A program made the position numbers and the translations under genes. From an uncultured Eubacterium sp. (GTDB lineage Bacteria; Bacillota; Clostridia; Lachnospirales; Lachnospiraceae): 64,000 bases of DNA. The notes under the pieces were generated by a model, which was given only the letters and a program-made list of their open reading frames with translations, searched no databases and was not told the DNA's origin. Positions 54,269 through 63,960 of this stretch are shown here, one piece after another. Within the stretch, counting starts at the first letter, position 1, and the number at the start of each line of letters is the position of its first letter. The DNA lies in NCBI GenBank assembly GCA_900545725.1, contig URAI01000003.1, positions 8,630 through 72,629 on the forward strand. Direction: 5' to 3'.

Positions 54269-54396
54269 AGGATTTGACTTTAAAAGTATTCATGTTAAAT
54301 AAGAAATGTGAACCATTCTCGATTTTTTGATATTTTGAAGCTGCTTTAAAATTGTCCGGGTCAAATAAGAAATGAGTGTTTTTAAAGTCAAATCCT
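54269..54396. repeat. MITE-like element with terminal inverted repeats
   Basis: Perfect 17-bp ends AGGATTTGACTTTAAAA (54269-54285) and TTTTAAAGTCAAATCCT (54380-54396) extend to about 25 bp if G-T pairs are allowed. Inside, AAATAAGAAATG occurs twice as a direct repeat. The element is 128 bp, codes for nothing, and lies between the rplL hairpin and the rpoB promoter. No clear target duplication is visible. It may be a miniature inverted-repeat element or a long hairpin. Confidence 0.55.
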
Positions 54397-54473
54397 ACCT
54401 GCAAGGCGGTTAATATTATAAGTCTGGCGTAATGTAAAATATAGTAATAATATGAATAATTTTAGAAATAGTG

Positions 54474-54502
54474 TTGACATCCATAAAAAGCTATGATATT
54501 AT
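54474..54502 (+). promoter_or_regulatory. sigma-A promoter of rpoBC
   Basis: TTGACA (54474-54479), 17-base spacer, TATTAT (54497-54502): a near-consensus promoter about 180 bases upstream of rpoB. Confidence 0.85.
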
Positions 54503-54509
54503 GGACAAT

Positions 54510-54670
54510 GCACTATTGTGGTATGTTTATGCCTATTTTTGGCAGACATATTAACTGTCCATACAATATTTCATAAAATATTATGGACTATTTACTTTGA
54601 AAATAAGCATTTTCAAAGCATGTGTGATAAGTTCACACTGATTATATTATATAAAAATAAACACAAGGGG
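54510..54670 (+). ncRNA. structured rpoB leader
   Basis: Three hairpins follow in a row: GTCCATA-C-AATATTT with AAATATT-A-TGGAC (54557-54588), a perfect 9-bp TTTGAAAAT/ATTTTCAAA (54596-54617), and GTGTGA/TCACAC (about 54622-54638). The ribosome site AGGGG follows. The leader may regulate or stabilise rpoBC mRNA. It is not recognisably the Lacto-rpoB motif, though that comparison was by memory only. Confidence 0.45.
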
Positions 54671-54680
54671 TGAAACGTCA

Positions 54681-57600
54681 ATGGAGAAAAACAGAATACG
54701 TCCGGTAAAGTCAGGCAAAAGTATCAGAATGAGTTACTCAAGACAGAAAGAAGTTCTTGAAATGCCTAACCTTATTGAAGTTCAGAAAGATTCTTACCAG
54801 TGGTTTTTGGATGAAGGTTTAAAAGAAGTTTTTGATGACATCTCTCCAATCGCTGATTACAATGGAAGAATTAACCTTTCATTTATAGACTTTAAATTGT
54901 GCGAAGATGAAGTCAAGTATTCTATTGAAGAATGTAAGGAAAGAGATGCAACATATGCAGCTCCTCTTAAAGTAAGAGTAATGCTCCATAATAAGGAGTC
55001 TGGTGATATTACAACTCATGAGATTTTCATGGGTGATCTTCCTCTTATGACTAAGACTGGTACATTTGTAATCAATGGAGCAGAGAGAGTAATTGTCAGC
55101 CAGTTGGTACGTTCACCTGGTATATATTATGATATCCAGAAAGATAAGTATGGAAAGATATTCCTTTACAGCAGTCAGGTTATACCTAACAGAGGTGCAT
55201 GGCTTGAATATGAAACAGATGCTAATAATGTATTCTATGTAAAGGTTGATAGAAATAAAAAGGTTCCTGTAACTGTTCTTATCAGAGCTTTAGGTTTTGG
55301 CTCTAATGCAGAGATTATTGATATGTTCGGTGAAGAGCCTAAGCTTCTTGCTACTATGGAAAAGGATACATCTACTAATGTACAGGAAGGTCTTTTAGAG
55401 CTTTATAAGAAGTTAAGACCAGGTGAACCGTTATCAGTAGATAGTGCGGAATCACTTATTTCAGGAATGTTCTTTGATCCAAGAAGATATGACCTTGCAA
55501 GAGTCGGAAGATATAAGTTTAATAAGAAGCTTTCATTCAGAAACAGAATTGCCGGACATATTCTTGCAGAGGATGTTGTAGATGGCAATGGTGAAGTACT
55601 TGCAAGTGCAGGAGATAAGCTTGACAGAGAGACTGCAACTAAGATTCAGGATGCAGCCGTTCCAGCAGTATTTCTTGATGTAGAATGCAGAGGTAATGAC
55701 GGAACATTAAAGAATGTTAAGGTTAAGGTTCTTTCTAATATGGCTGTTGATATCACTAAGTGGGTTGATATTGATAAGCAGGAAGCTAAAAAGCTTGGTG
55801 TAACAGAGCATGTATTCTTCCCTGTATTAAGAGATATCTTAGCTAATAATACAGAACTTGAAGATATTAAGAAAGCTATCTCAGAAAATATTGCTGACTT
55901 AATTCCAAAACATATAACAGTTGAAGATATTTTAGCTTCAATTAACTATAATTTACATCTTGAGTATGGTGTGGGATCTAAGGATGATATTGATCACCTC
56001 GGTAACAGACGTATAAGAGCTGTCGGCGAACTTTTACAGAATCAGTTCAGAATTGGTATATCAAGAATGGAAAGAGTTGTAAGAGAGAGAATGTCAACTC
56101 AGGATTTAAGCGGTATATCACCACAGTCACTTATTAATATCAAGCCTGTAACAGCAGCTATCAAGGAATTCTTTGGTAGTTCACAGCTTTCACAGTTCAT
56201 GGATCAGAATAATCCATTAAGTGAGCTTACCCATAAGAGACGTCTTTCAGCATTAGGACCTGGTGGTCTTTCAAGAGACCGTGCCGGTTTTGAAGTTCGA
56301 GATGTACACTATACACATTATGGAAGAATGTGTCCTGTAGAGACACCTGAAGGACCTAACATCGGTCTTATTAACTCACTTGCATCTTATGCAAGAATTA
56401 ATGAATATGGTTTCGTTGAAGCCCCATACAGAATTGTTGACAAGACAGATCCTAAGAATCCAAGAGTTACTGATGAAGTAAGATATTTCACAGCAGATGA
56501 AGAGGATGATTATCATGTAGCACAGGCTAATGCCGAGATAGATGAAGAAGGACATTTCATCAAGAATACAGTTTCAGGACGTTTCAGAGAGGAAACATCA
56601 GAGTTTGATAAGACTATGATTGACCTTATGGACGTATCTCCTAAGATGGTATTCTCAGTTGCTACATCTATGATTCCATTCCTTCAGAATGATGATGCTA
56701 ACCGAGCACTTATGGGTTCTAACATGCAGCGTCAGGCAGTGCCTCTTCTTACAACAGAAGCTCCTGTAATTGGTACAGGTATTGAGAACAAGGCAGCTAT
56801 TGACTCAGGTGTATGTGTAGTTGCAGAAGAAGATGGTGTTGTATTATCTTCTGAATCTAACAGAATTGTTATTAAGAGCGATGAAGGCAAGATTCATGAA
56901 TATACACTTACTAAGTTTGTAAGAAGTAACCAGAGTAACTGTTATAACCAGAAGCCTATTGTATTAAAGGGTGACAGAGTTAAGGTTGGAGATGTAATTG
57001 CCGATGGTCCATCAACACAGAATGGTGAGATTGCATTAGGTAAGAATCCACTTATTGGTTTCATGACATGGGAAGGTTATAACTACGAAGATGCCGTTCT
57101 TCTTAGTGAAAGACTTGTAAGAGATGATGTTTACACATCAGTTCATCTTGAGGAGTATGAAACAGAAGCAAGAGATACTAAGTTAGGACCAGAAGAGATT
57201 ACTAGAGATATTCCATCAGCAAGCAGCGGTTCTATTATGGATCTTGATGAGAATGGTGTTATCCGTATCGGTGCAGAAGTACGTGCCGGTGATATTCTTG
57301 TAGGTAAGGTTACGCCTAAGGGGGAAACAGAGCTTACAGCAGAAGAGAGACTTTTAAGAGCTATCTTTGGTGAAAAGGCAAGAGAAGTAAGAGATACATC
57401 ACTTAAAGTACCTCATGGTGAATATGGTATCGTTGTAGCTGTTAAGACATTTACAAGAGAAAATGGCGATGAATTAGCGCCTGGTGTTAATAAGTCAGTT
57501 CGTATATATATAGCACAGAAGAGAAAGATTTCAGTCGGTGATAAGATGGCCGGACGTCATGGTAACAAGGGTGTCGTTTCAAGAGTTCTTCCTGTAGAAG

Positions 57601-58652
57601 ATATGCCATTCCTTCCTAATGGTCGTCCTCTTGATATCGTACTTAATCCTCTTGGTGTGCCTTCACGAATGAATATCGGACAGGTATTAGAGATACATTT
57701 AAGTCTTGCTGCAAAGGTATTAGGCTTTAATATTTCGACTCCTGTATTCGATGGTGCAGATGAGCATGATATCATGGATACACTTGATATGGCTAATGCA
57801 TATGCTAACCATCCGTTCGATGATGAGGAACTTGAAGCAGAAAGAAAGAAAGCAGAAGAAGATGGTGAAGAATATCCTTCTGATATGGTAACATTTACCG
57901 CAGCATATAAGGATGTACTTGATCCTGATGTGTTTAAGTATTTATCTGATAACAGAGCACATAGAGAAGAGTGGAAGGGTGTTCCAATTGCAAGAGATGG
58001 TAAGGTAAGACTTCGTGACGGACGTACAGGCGAATACTTTGATAGTCCTGTAACAATCGGTTTCATGCACTATCTTAAGTTACATCACCTTGTTGATGAT
58101 AAGATTCATGCACGTTCAACAGGTCCTTACTCACTTGTAACACAGCAGCCACTTGGTGGTAAAGCACAGTTCGGTGGACAGCGTTTTGGTGAAATGGAAG
58201 TTTGGGCACTTGAAGCTTATGGTGCATCATATACATTACAGGAAATCCTTACAGTTAAGTCTGATGATGTTGTAGGACGTGTTAAGACTTATGAAGCTAT
58301 TATTAAGGGTGAGAATATTCCTGAACCTGGTATTCCTGAATCATTCAAGGTTCTTCTTAAGGAACTTCAGTCACTTGCACTTGATGTAAGAGTTCTTGAT
58401 AAGGATAATAATGAAGTTCGTCTTCTTGAAAGCTCAGAATATGAGGTTACAGATTTCAAGAAAGTGCTTGATGATGGCGGATACAGAAGAAACAGTAAGG
58501 ACGATGAAGCTGAATACGCTAAGAATGGATCTACAATCCAGACGGTTGGTGATGAAGGCTTTGTGGATGTTGAAGATGCCAATTATGACGATAATGATTC
58601 ATTAGATGATATGGATGATTATGGTGATGGCAGCATAGATATTATGGAATAA
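54681..58652 (+). CDS. rpoB: DNA-directed RNA polymerase subunit beta
   Basis: A full-length beta subunit of 1323 residues. The rifampicin region GSSQLSQFMDQNNPLSELTH and KRRLSALGPGGLSRDRAGFE is intact and wild-type, so no resistance change is visible. Other standard blocks are HYGRMCPVETPEGPNIGL, KMAGRHGNKGVVS and the C-terminal GGKAQFGGQRFGEMEVWALEAYGA split over two lines of motif. An acidic tail (DDNDSLDDMDDYGDG) extends the C-terminus, as in several Clostridia. AAGGGG precedes the ATG; rpoC follows after 17 bases. Confidence 0.99.
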   Translation: MEKNRIRPVKSGKSIRMSYSRQKEVLEMPNLIEVQKDSYQWFLDEGLKEVFDDISPIADYNGRINLSFIDFKLCEDEVKYSIEECKERDATYAAPLKVRVMLHNKESGDITTHEIFMGDLPLMTKTGTFVINGAERVIVSQLVRSPGIYYDIQKDKYGKIFLYSSQVIPNRGAWLEYETDANNVFYVKVDRNKKVPVTVLIRALGFGSNAEIIDMFGEEPKLLATMEKDTSTNVQEGLLELYKKLRPGEPLSVDSAESLISGMFFDPRRYDLARVGRYKFNKKLSFRNRIAGHILAEDVVDGNGEVLASAGDKLDRETATKIQDAAVPAVFLDVECRGNDGTLKNVKVKVLSNMAVDITKWVDIDKQEAKKLGVTEHVFFPVLRDILANNTELEDIKKAISENIADLIPKHITVEDILASINYNLHLEYGVGSKDDIDHLGNRRIRAVGELLQNQFRIGISRMERVVRERMSTQDLSGISPQSLINIKPVTAAIKEFFGSSQLSQFMDQNNPLSELTHKRRLSALGPGGLSRDRAGFEVRDVHYTHYGRMCPVETPEGPNIGLINSLASYARINEYGFVEAPYRIVDKTDPKNPRVTDEVRYFTADEEDDYHVAQANAEIDEEGHFIKNTVSGRFREETSEFDKTMIDLMDVSPKMVFSVATSMIPFLQNDDANRALMGSNMQRQAVPLLTTEAPVIGTGIENKAAIDSGVCVVAEEDGVVLSSESNRIVIKSDEGKIHEYTLTKFVRSNQSNCYNQKPIVLKGDRVKVGDVIADGPSTQNGEIALGKNPLIGFMTWEGYNYEDAVLLSERLVRDDVYTSVHLEEYETEARDTKLGPEEITRDIPSASSGSIMDLDENGVIRIGAEVRAGDILVGKVTPKGETELTAEERLLRAIFGEKAREVRDTSLKVPHGEYGIVVAVKTFTRENGDELAPGVNKSVRIYIAQKRKISVGDKMAGRHGNKGVVSRVLPVEDMPFLPNGRPLDIVLNPLGVPSRMNIGQVLEIHLSLAAKVLGFNISTPVFDGADEHDIMDTLDMANAYANHPFDDEELEAERKKAEEDGEEYPSDMVTFTAAYKDVLDPDVFKYLSDNRAHREEWKGVPIARDGKVRLRDGRTGEYFDSPVTIGFMHYLKLHHLVDDKIHARSTGPYSLVTQQPLGGKAQFGGQRFGEMEVWALEAYGASYTLQEILTVKSDDVVGRVKTYEAIIKGENIPEPGIPESFKVLLKELQSLALDVRVLDKDNNEVRLLESSEYEVTDFKKVLDDGGYRRNSKDDEAEYAKNGSTIQTVGDEGFVDVEDANYDDNDSLDDMDDYGDGSIDIME

Positions 58653-58669
58653 TAGAAGGGAGCACTATA

Positions 58670-61600
58670 ATGACAGAAGAATCAAAGAAAGATTTATCAA
58701 ATAAGTCAATGAAGTTTGATAAGATTCAGATTAAACTTGCTTCTCCGGAGAATATCTTAGAATGGTCACATGGTGAGGTTACAAAACCAGAAACAATCAA
58801 TTACAGAACATTAAAGCCGGAAAAAGACGGCTTGTTCTGTGAGAGAATTTTTGGACCTAGCAAGGACTGGGAATGTCACTGTGGTAAGTACAAGAAGATT
58901 AAGGATAAGGGTATTGTCTGCGATAAGTGTGGTGTTGAGGTAACTAAGGCGAGTGTTCGTAGAGACCGTATGGGACATATTCATTTGGCAGCTCCTGTAT
59001 CACATATCTGGTACTTTAAGGGAATACCTAGCCGTATGGATTTAATCCTTGACATCGGACCTAAGAACCTTGAAAAGGTATTATATTTTGCTTCATATAT
59101 TGTAATAGATCCAGGTGAAACAGATATTCCATTTAAGAAGATATTATCAGAACAGGAATATAGAGAATTATATGACCAGTATGGCGATGAATTCAGAGTA
59201 GGAATGGGTGCTGAGGCTATTCTTGAACTCTTAAGAAGTGTTGATCTTGAAGCAGAGCTTGAAAAGCTTAAAGCAGAGCTTGCAACAACGACTTCACAGA
59301 AAGCAGCAAGACTTGTTAAGAGAATTGAAGTTATGGATGCGTTCCTTACAGCAGGAACTAAGCCTGAATGGATGATTCTTACAGAAATTCCTGTAATTCC
59401 ACCTGATTTAAGACCTATGGTACAGCTTGATGGTGGCAGATTTGCAACATCAGATCTTAATGATTTATATAGAAGAATTATCAACAGAAATAATCGTCTT
59501 GCTCGTCTTATGGAGCTTGGCGCACCTGAAATCATTGTCCGTAACGAGAAGAGAATGTTACAGGAAGCTGTTGATGCACTTATTGATAACGGACGTAGAA
59601 ACGGTCGTCCGGTAACAGGACCGGGTAACAGGGCATTAAAGTCTCTTTCAGATTTACTTAAAGGTAAGCAGGGACGTTTCCGTCAGAACCTTTTAGGTAA
59701 GCGAGTTGACTACTCAGGACGTTCAGTTATCGTAGTAGGACCAGAACTTAAGATTTATCAGTGTGGTCTGCCTAAGGAAATGGCTATCGAACTTTTCAAG
59801 CCATTTGTAATGAGAGAACTTGTAAGACGTGGTCTTGCAGATAATATTAAGAAAGCTAAGAAGAGTGTAGAACATCTTGAGACATGTGTATGGGATGTAC
59901 TTGAAGATGTTATCAGAGAACATCCTGTTATGCTTAACCGTGCTCCTACACTTCACAGACTTGGTATTCAGGCATTCGAGCCTATCCTTGTAGAAGGTAA
60001 GGCTATTAAGCTTCATCCACTTGTATGTACAGCGTTCAATGCCGATTTTGATGGTGACCAGATGGCTGTCCATCTTCCTCTGTCAGTTGAAGCACAGGCT
60101 GAGTGTAGATTTATGCTTCTTTCACCTAACAATTTACTTAAGCCATCAGATGGTGGTCCTGTTGCCGTTCCTTCACAGGATATGGTACTTGGTATATACT
60201 ACCTTACACAGGAAAGACCGGGAGCCAAGGGTGAAGGAAAGTTCTTTAAGAGTATCAATGAAGCTCTTTTAGCTTACGAGAATAAGATAATAACACTCCA
60301 TTCTAAGATTCTTGTCCGTGTTGAGAAGAAGGATGCTAATGGAGAAACAATATATGGTAACACAGAATCTACATTAGGAAGATTAATCTTTAATGAGATA
60401 CTTCCACAGGATTTAGGATATGTAGACAGAACTAATCCGGATAATACATTCGTACTCGAAGTTGATTTCCATGTTGGAAAGAAGCAGCTTAAGGATATCT
60501 TACAGCATGTTATTAATACACATGGTACAACTAAGACAGCAGAAGTTCTTGATGATATTAAGGCAATGGGTTATAAATACTCAACAAGAGCTGCCATGAC
60601 TGTTTCTATTTCAGAAATGACAGTGCCACCAATCAAGAAGAAGCTTATTGCGGATGCAGAAAAGAAGGTTGAACAGATCGCACAGAACTATAACAGAGGC
60701 CGTTCAACGGATGAAGAAAGATATAAGAATGTTATCAAGGTATGGCAGGAGACAGATGAAGAGTTAAAGGATGCCCTTCTTGCAGGTCTTGATAAGTATA
60801 ACAACATCTTCATGATGGCGGATTCAGGTGCCCGTGGTTCTAACCAGCAGATTAAACAGCTTGCCGGTATGCGAGGACTTATGGCTGATACATCAGGTCA
60901 TACAATTGAACTTCCTATCAAGTCTAATTTCCGTGAGGGTCTTGACGTTTTGGAATACTTTATTTCAGCTCATGGTGCACGTAAGGGTATGTCAGATACA
61001 GCCCTTAAGACAGCCGATTCAGGATACCTTACAAGACGACTTGTTGATGTATCACAGGATCTTATCATTCGTGAAAATGACTGTAGCGTAGGCAGAGCAA
61101 TTCCTGGTATGTATGTATCAGACTTTGTTAATGATAAGGCGACAGCTAACAGTGATGCTAAGGCCGATGTACTCGAACCACTTGAAGAGCGTATTACAGG
61201 AAGATTCCTCGCTGAGGATATTATCAATCCTGAGACAGGTGAAGTAATAGTTGCTGCTAACCGTCTTGTTACTCCTGCCAGAGCTAAGGCTATTGTGGCA
61301 ACGGGTGTTGAGAAGGTTAAGATAAGAACAATTCTTACATGTCGTTCACATATCGGTGTGTGTGCTAAATGTTATGGTTCTAACCTTGCAACTGGTCAGA
61401 CAGTACAGGTTGGTGAAGCAGTTGGTATTATCGCAGCACAGTCTATCGGTGAACCTGGTACACAGCTTACTATGCGTACTTTCCATACTGGTGGTGTTGC
61501 CGGTGATAATATTACACAGGGTCTTCCTAGAGTAGAAGAACTTTTTGAAGCAAGAAAGCCTAAGACTCTTGCTGTTCTTGCTGAATTTGGTGGTACTGTA

Positions 61601-62347
61601 AGTTTCTCTAAGACTGAGAAGAAGACAGATATCGTCATTACTAACGATGAAGGTGAATCAAAGGCTTATCCTGTATCAAGAGATACAAGAGTCAAGGTTC
61701 AGGAAGGTCAGATTGTAGCTACCGGTGAAGAGATTACAGAAGGTTCAGAGAATCCTCATGATATTGTAAGGATCCTTGGCGTAAGAGCTGTTCAGGATTA
61801 CATGATTCGTGAAGTTCAGAAGGTTTACCGTGTACAGGGTGTTGAAATCAATGATAAGCATATTGAGCTTATTGTTCGTCAGATGCTTAAGAAGATTATT
61901 GTTGATTCAGCAGGAGATTCAGAATTTCTCCCTGGTTCACAGGTAGATACAATAGAATTTACAGAAGTTAATGAAAAGCTTGAAGAAGAAGGTAAGCAGA
62001 TAGCAACAGGTACACCAATTATTCTTGGTATTACTAAGGCTTCACTTGCAACTAATTCATTCCTTTCAGCAGCTTCATTCCAGGAGACTACTAAGGTTCT
62101 TACTGATGCCGCTATTAACGGTAAGGTCGATCCTCTTATTGGTCTTAAGGAAAATGTTATTATCGGTAAGCTTATTCCAGCCGGTACAGGTATGCCGCGT
62201 TATCAGCATATCAAGCTTGATACTGATAATATGGATATTGAAGAGGAACATGCTGACGATAACGATGAAGTACTTGATTTTTCAGAAGATGATGAAATCA
62301 ATCTTTCAGAAGAAGACAATGAAACTGTAAATGTTACAGAAGAATAA
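58670..62347 (+). CDS. rpoC: DNA-directed RNA polymerase subunit beta'
   Basis: A 1225-residue beta' subunit. The N-terminal zinc finger is CHCGKYKKIKDKGIVCDKCG. The catalytic Mg site is NADFDGDQM near residue 457. The second zinc site is in CRSHIGVCAKCYG, followed by the trigger-loop region AAQSIGEPGTQLTMRTFHTGG. A short acidic tail closes the protein. AAGGGAG precedes the ATG. It is cotranscribed with rpoB and ended by the terminator at 62415-62454. Confidence 0.99.
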   Translation: MTEESKKDLSNKSMKFDKIQIKLASPENILEWSHGEVTKPETINYRTLKPEKDGLFCERIFGPSKDWECHCGKYKKIKDKGIVCDKCGVEVTKASVRRDRMGHIHLAAPVSHIWYFKGIPSRMDLILDIGPKNLEKVLYFASYIVIDPGETDIPFKKILSEQEYRELYDQYGDEFRVGMGAEAILELLRSVDLEAELEKLKAELATTTSQKAARLVKRIEVMDAFLTAGTKPEWMILTEIPVIPPDLRPMVQLDGGRFATSDLNDLYRRIINRNNRLARLMELGAPEIIVRNEKRMLQEAVDALIDNGRRNGRPVTGPGNRALKSLSDLLKGKQGRFRQNLLGKRVDYSGRSVIVVGPELKIYQCGLPKEMAIELFKPFVMRELVRRGLADNIKKAKKSVEHLETCVWDVLEDVIREHPVMLNRAPTLHRLGIQAFEPILVEGKAIKLHPLVCTAFNADFDGDQMAVHLPLSVEAQAECRFMLLSPNNLLKPSDGGPVAVPSQDMVLGIYYLTQERPGAKGEGKFFKSINEALLAYENKIITLHSKILVRVEKKDANGETIYGNTESTLGRLIFNEILPQDLGYVDRTNPDNTFVLEVDFHVGKKQLKDILQHVINTHGTTKTAEVLDDIKAMGYKYSTRAAMTVSISEMTVPPIKKKLIADAEKKVEQIAQNYNRGRSTDEERYKNVIKVWQETDEELKDALLAGLDKYNNIFMMADSGARGSNQQIKQLAGMRGLMADTSGHTIELPIKSNFREGLDVLEYFISAHGARKGMSDTALKTADSGYLTRRLVDVSQDLIIRENDCSVGRAIPGMYVSDFVNDKATANSDAKADVLEPLEERITGRFLAEDIINPETGEVIVAANRLVTPARAKAIVATGVEKVKIRTILTCRSHIGVCAKCYGSNLATGQTVQVGEAVGIIAAQSIGEPGTQLTMRTFHTGGVAGDNITQGLPRVEELFEARKPKTLAVLAEFGGTVSFSKTEKKTDIVITNDEGESKAYPVSRDTRVKVQEGQIVATGEEITEGSENPHDIVRILGVRAVQDYMIREVQKVYRVQGVEINDKHIELIVRQMLKKIIVDSAGDSEFLPGSQVDTIEFTEVNEKLEEEGKQIATGTPIILGITKASLATNSFLSAASFQETTKVLTDAAINGKVDPLIGLKENVIIGKLIPAGTGMPRYQHIKLDTDNMDIEEEHADDNDEVLDFSEDDEINLSEEDNETVNVTEE

Positions 62348-62414
62348 CATTTAAGTGAATATAATATTCAATATTCTTAATTCAGATATCATCTGATAAT
62401 AAGTATTATGAATT

Positions 62415-62454
62415 AAATCCCTGCCTGACGGTTGTTGAGGGCAGGGATTTTTTA
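62415..62454 (+). terminator. terminator of rpoBC
   Basis: AAATCCCTGCC (62415-62425) pairs with GGCAGGGATTT (62440-62450), followed by TTTATT. A strong 11-bp stem. The next 220 bases are very AT-rich with no gene visible. Confidence 0.93.
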
Positions 62455-62684
62455 TTGATATTAAAATTAAATATGTGCTATTAGTTAGATTTTAAAAAGT
62501 TTTAATATAAAATAACAAGGTAAATATTATAAAATAATTAAGGTTTATACCTCAAAGTCATTGCAGTAGAGAAAGATATAAATGGATAATAAAATTTCAT
62601 TATAAATAAAATCATAGTTGACGTGAAAAATATAAAAAATGTAATAAACCTAAAAATTAAAAATGTAATTAGCTAAAAAATATC

Positions 62685-62713
62685 TTGACATAAAAAAATA
62701 TACCATATATAAT
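62685..62713 (+). promoter_or_regulatory. sigma-A promoter of the rpsL-rpsG-fusA operon
   Basis: TTGACA (62685-62690), 17-base spacer, TATAAT (62708-62713): a full consensus match. A hairpin (GTATGTGAT with ATCACATAC, about 62720-62753) lies at the start of the leader. Confidence 0.93.
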
Positions 62714-62818
62714 AAACAAGTATGTGATTAAAGATAATAAAGTATCACATACACAAGTTCAGAATTTACTGAGCGTGCAACCAGATTATTATTCTAATTC
62801 CGGGAGGTGAAATAAGGA

Positions 62819-63238
62819 ATGCCTACATTTAACCAGTTAGTAAAGCAGGGAAGAAAGTCAACAGTAAAGAAGTCTACAGCTCCAGCTCTTCAGAAGGGAT
62901 ATAACTCACTTCAGAAGAAGGCTACAGATGTATCAGCACCACAGAAGAGAGGTGTATGTACAGCTGTTAAGACAGCAACACCTAAGAAGCCAAACTCAGC
63001 TCTTAGAAAGATTGCCAGAGTTCGTCTTTCAAACGGTATTGAAGTAACATCATACATTCCAGGTGAAGGTCATAATCTTCAGGAACATAGCGTTGTTCTT
63101 ATCAGAGGTGGTAGAGTAAAGGATTTACCAGGTACAAGATATCACATCGTAAGAGGTACACTTGATACAGCAGGTGTAGCTAAGAGAAGACAGGCTCGTT
63201 CTAAGTATGGTGCTAAGAGACCGAAGGACGCAAAGTAA
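62819..63238 (+). CDS. rpsL: 30S ribosomal protein S12
   Basis: A 139-residue S12: PTFNQLVKQGRK at the start, KTATPKKPNSALRKIARVRLSNG and VKDLPGTRYHIVRGTLDTAGV. The lysines at the streptomycin-linked sites are wild-type. GGGAGGTGA precedes the ATG. It opens the str operon; the 183-base gap to rpsG may contain the S7-binding regulatory region known from other bacteria. Confidence 0.99.
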   Translation: MPTFNQLVKQGRKSTVKKSTAPALQKGYNSLQKKATDVSAPQKRGVCTAVKTATPKKPNSALRKIARVRLSNGIEVTSYIPGEGHNLQEHSVVLIRGGRVKDLPGTRYHIVRGTLDTAGVAKRRQARSKYGAKRPKDAK

Positions 63239-63421
63239 TTAAAACTGCTTAAGCAGATTAAAGTGTAACGCAGATATAGCGATGACACATTTATTCACAT
63301 AATTTTGAACAGTGCCGGAGTTAGATTAATCCTAAGGTTGCAGGTTTAATATAGACCGAGCACGAAACACAAATTATTTGTGAGTACCGATGAATTAATG
63401 ATTATTAAGGAGGGAAGAACC

Positions 63422-63892
63422 GTGCCACGTAAAGGACATATTGCGAAAAGAGACGTATTAGCAGATCCTATTTACAACAATAAGGTTGTGACAAAATTAA
63501 TCAACAACATTATGTTAGATGGTAAAAAAGGAGTTGCTCAGAAAATCGTATACGGAGCATTTGCCCGTATCGAAGAAGAAGCTGGAAAACCAGCTTTAGA
63601 AGTATTCGAAGAAGCTATGAACAACATCATGCCAGTTCTTGAAGTAAAAGCTAGACGTATCGGTGGAGCAACATATCAGGTGCCTATCGACGTTAGACCA
63701 GATAGAAGACAGGCATTAGCGCTTCGTTGGATCACAACTTTCTCACGTAAAAGAGGAGAAAGAACAATGGAAGAACGTCTTGCAAAAGAACTTCTTGACG
63801 CTTCCAACAATACAGGAGCATCTGTAAAGAAAAAAGAAGATATGCACAAGATGGCAGAAGCAAACAAAGCATTCGCACATTACAGATTCTAA
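63422..63892 (+). CDS. rpsG: 30S ribosomal protein S7
   Basis: A 156-residue S7: PRKGHIAKRDVLADPIYN, NIMLDGKKGVAQKIVY, VKARRIGGATYQVPIDVRP and KKKEDMHKMAEANKAFAHYRF. The start is GTG 63422, with AAGGAGGG at 63407-63414; an upstream in-frame start at 63380 would add residues not found in the family. It nucleates the 30S head and can repress its operon. Confidence 0.98.
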   Translation: MPRKGHIAKRDVLADPIYNNKVVTKLINNIMLDGKKGVAQKIVYGAFARIEEEAGKPALEVFEEAMNNIMPVLEVKARRIGGATYQVPIDVRPDRRQALALRWITTFSRKRGERTMEERLAKELLDASNNTGASVKKKEDMHKMAEANKAFAHYRF

Positions 63893-63960
63893 TTTCAAGA
63901 ATCTGTTCTGGCGCTTTGCCAGATATGCTTCTATGTTAAAACTTATAGGAGGAAAAAATC

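Noticed and set aside
54135..54270. Small protein frame after rplL
   Set aside because: The frame overlaps the rplL end and a hairpin, and lacks a ribosome site.
57557..58066. Minus-strand frame inside rpoB
   Set aside because: It mirrors a strongly conserved coding region and has a low-complexity Ser-rich translation with no family match.
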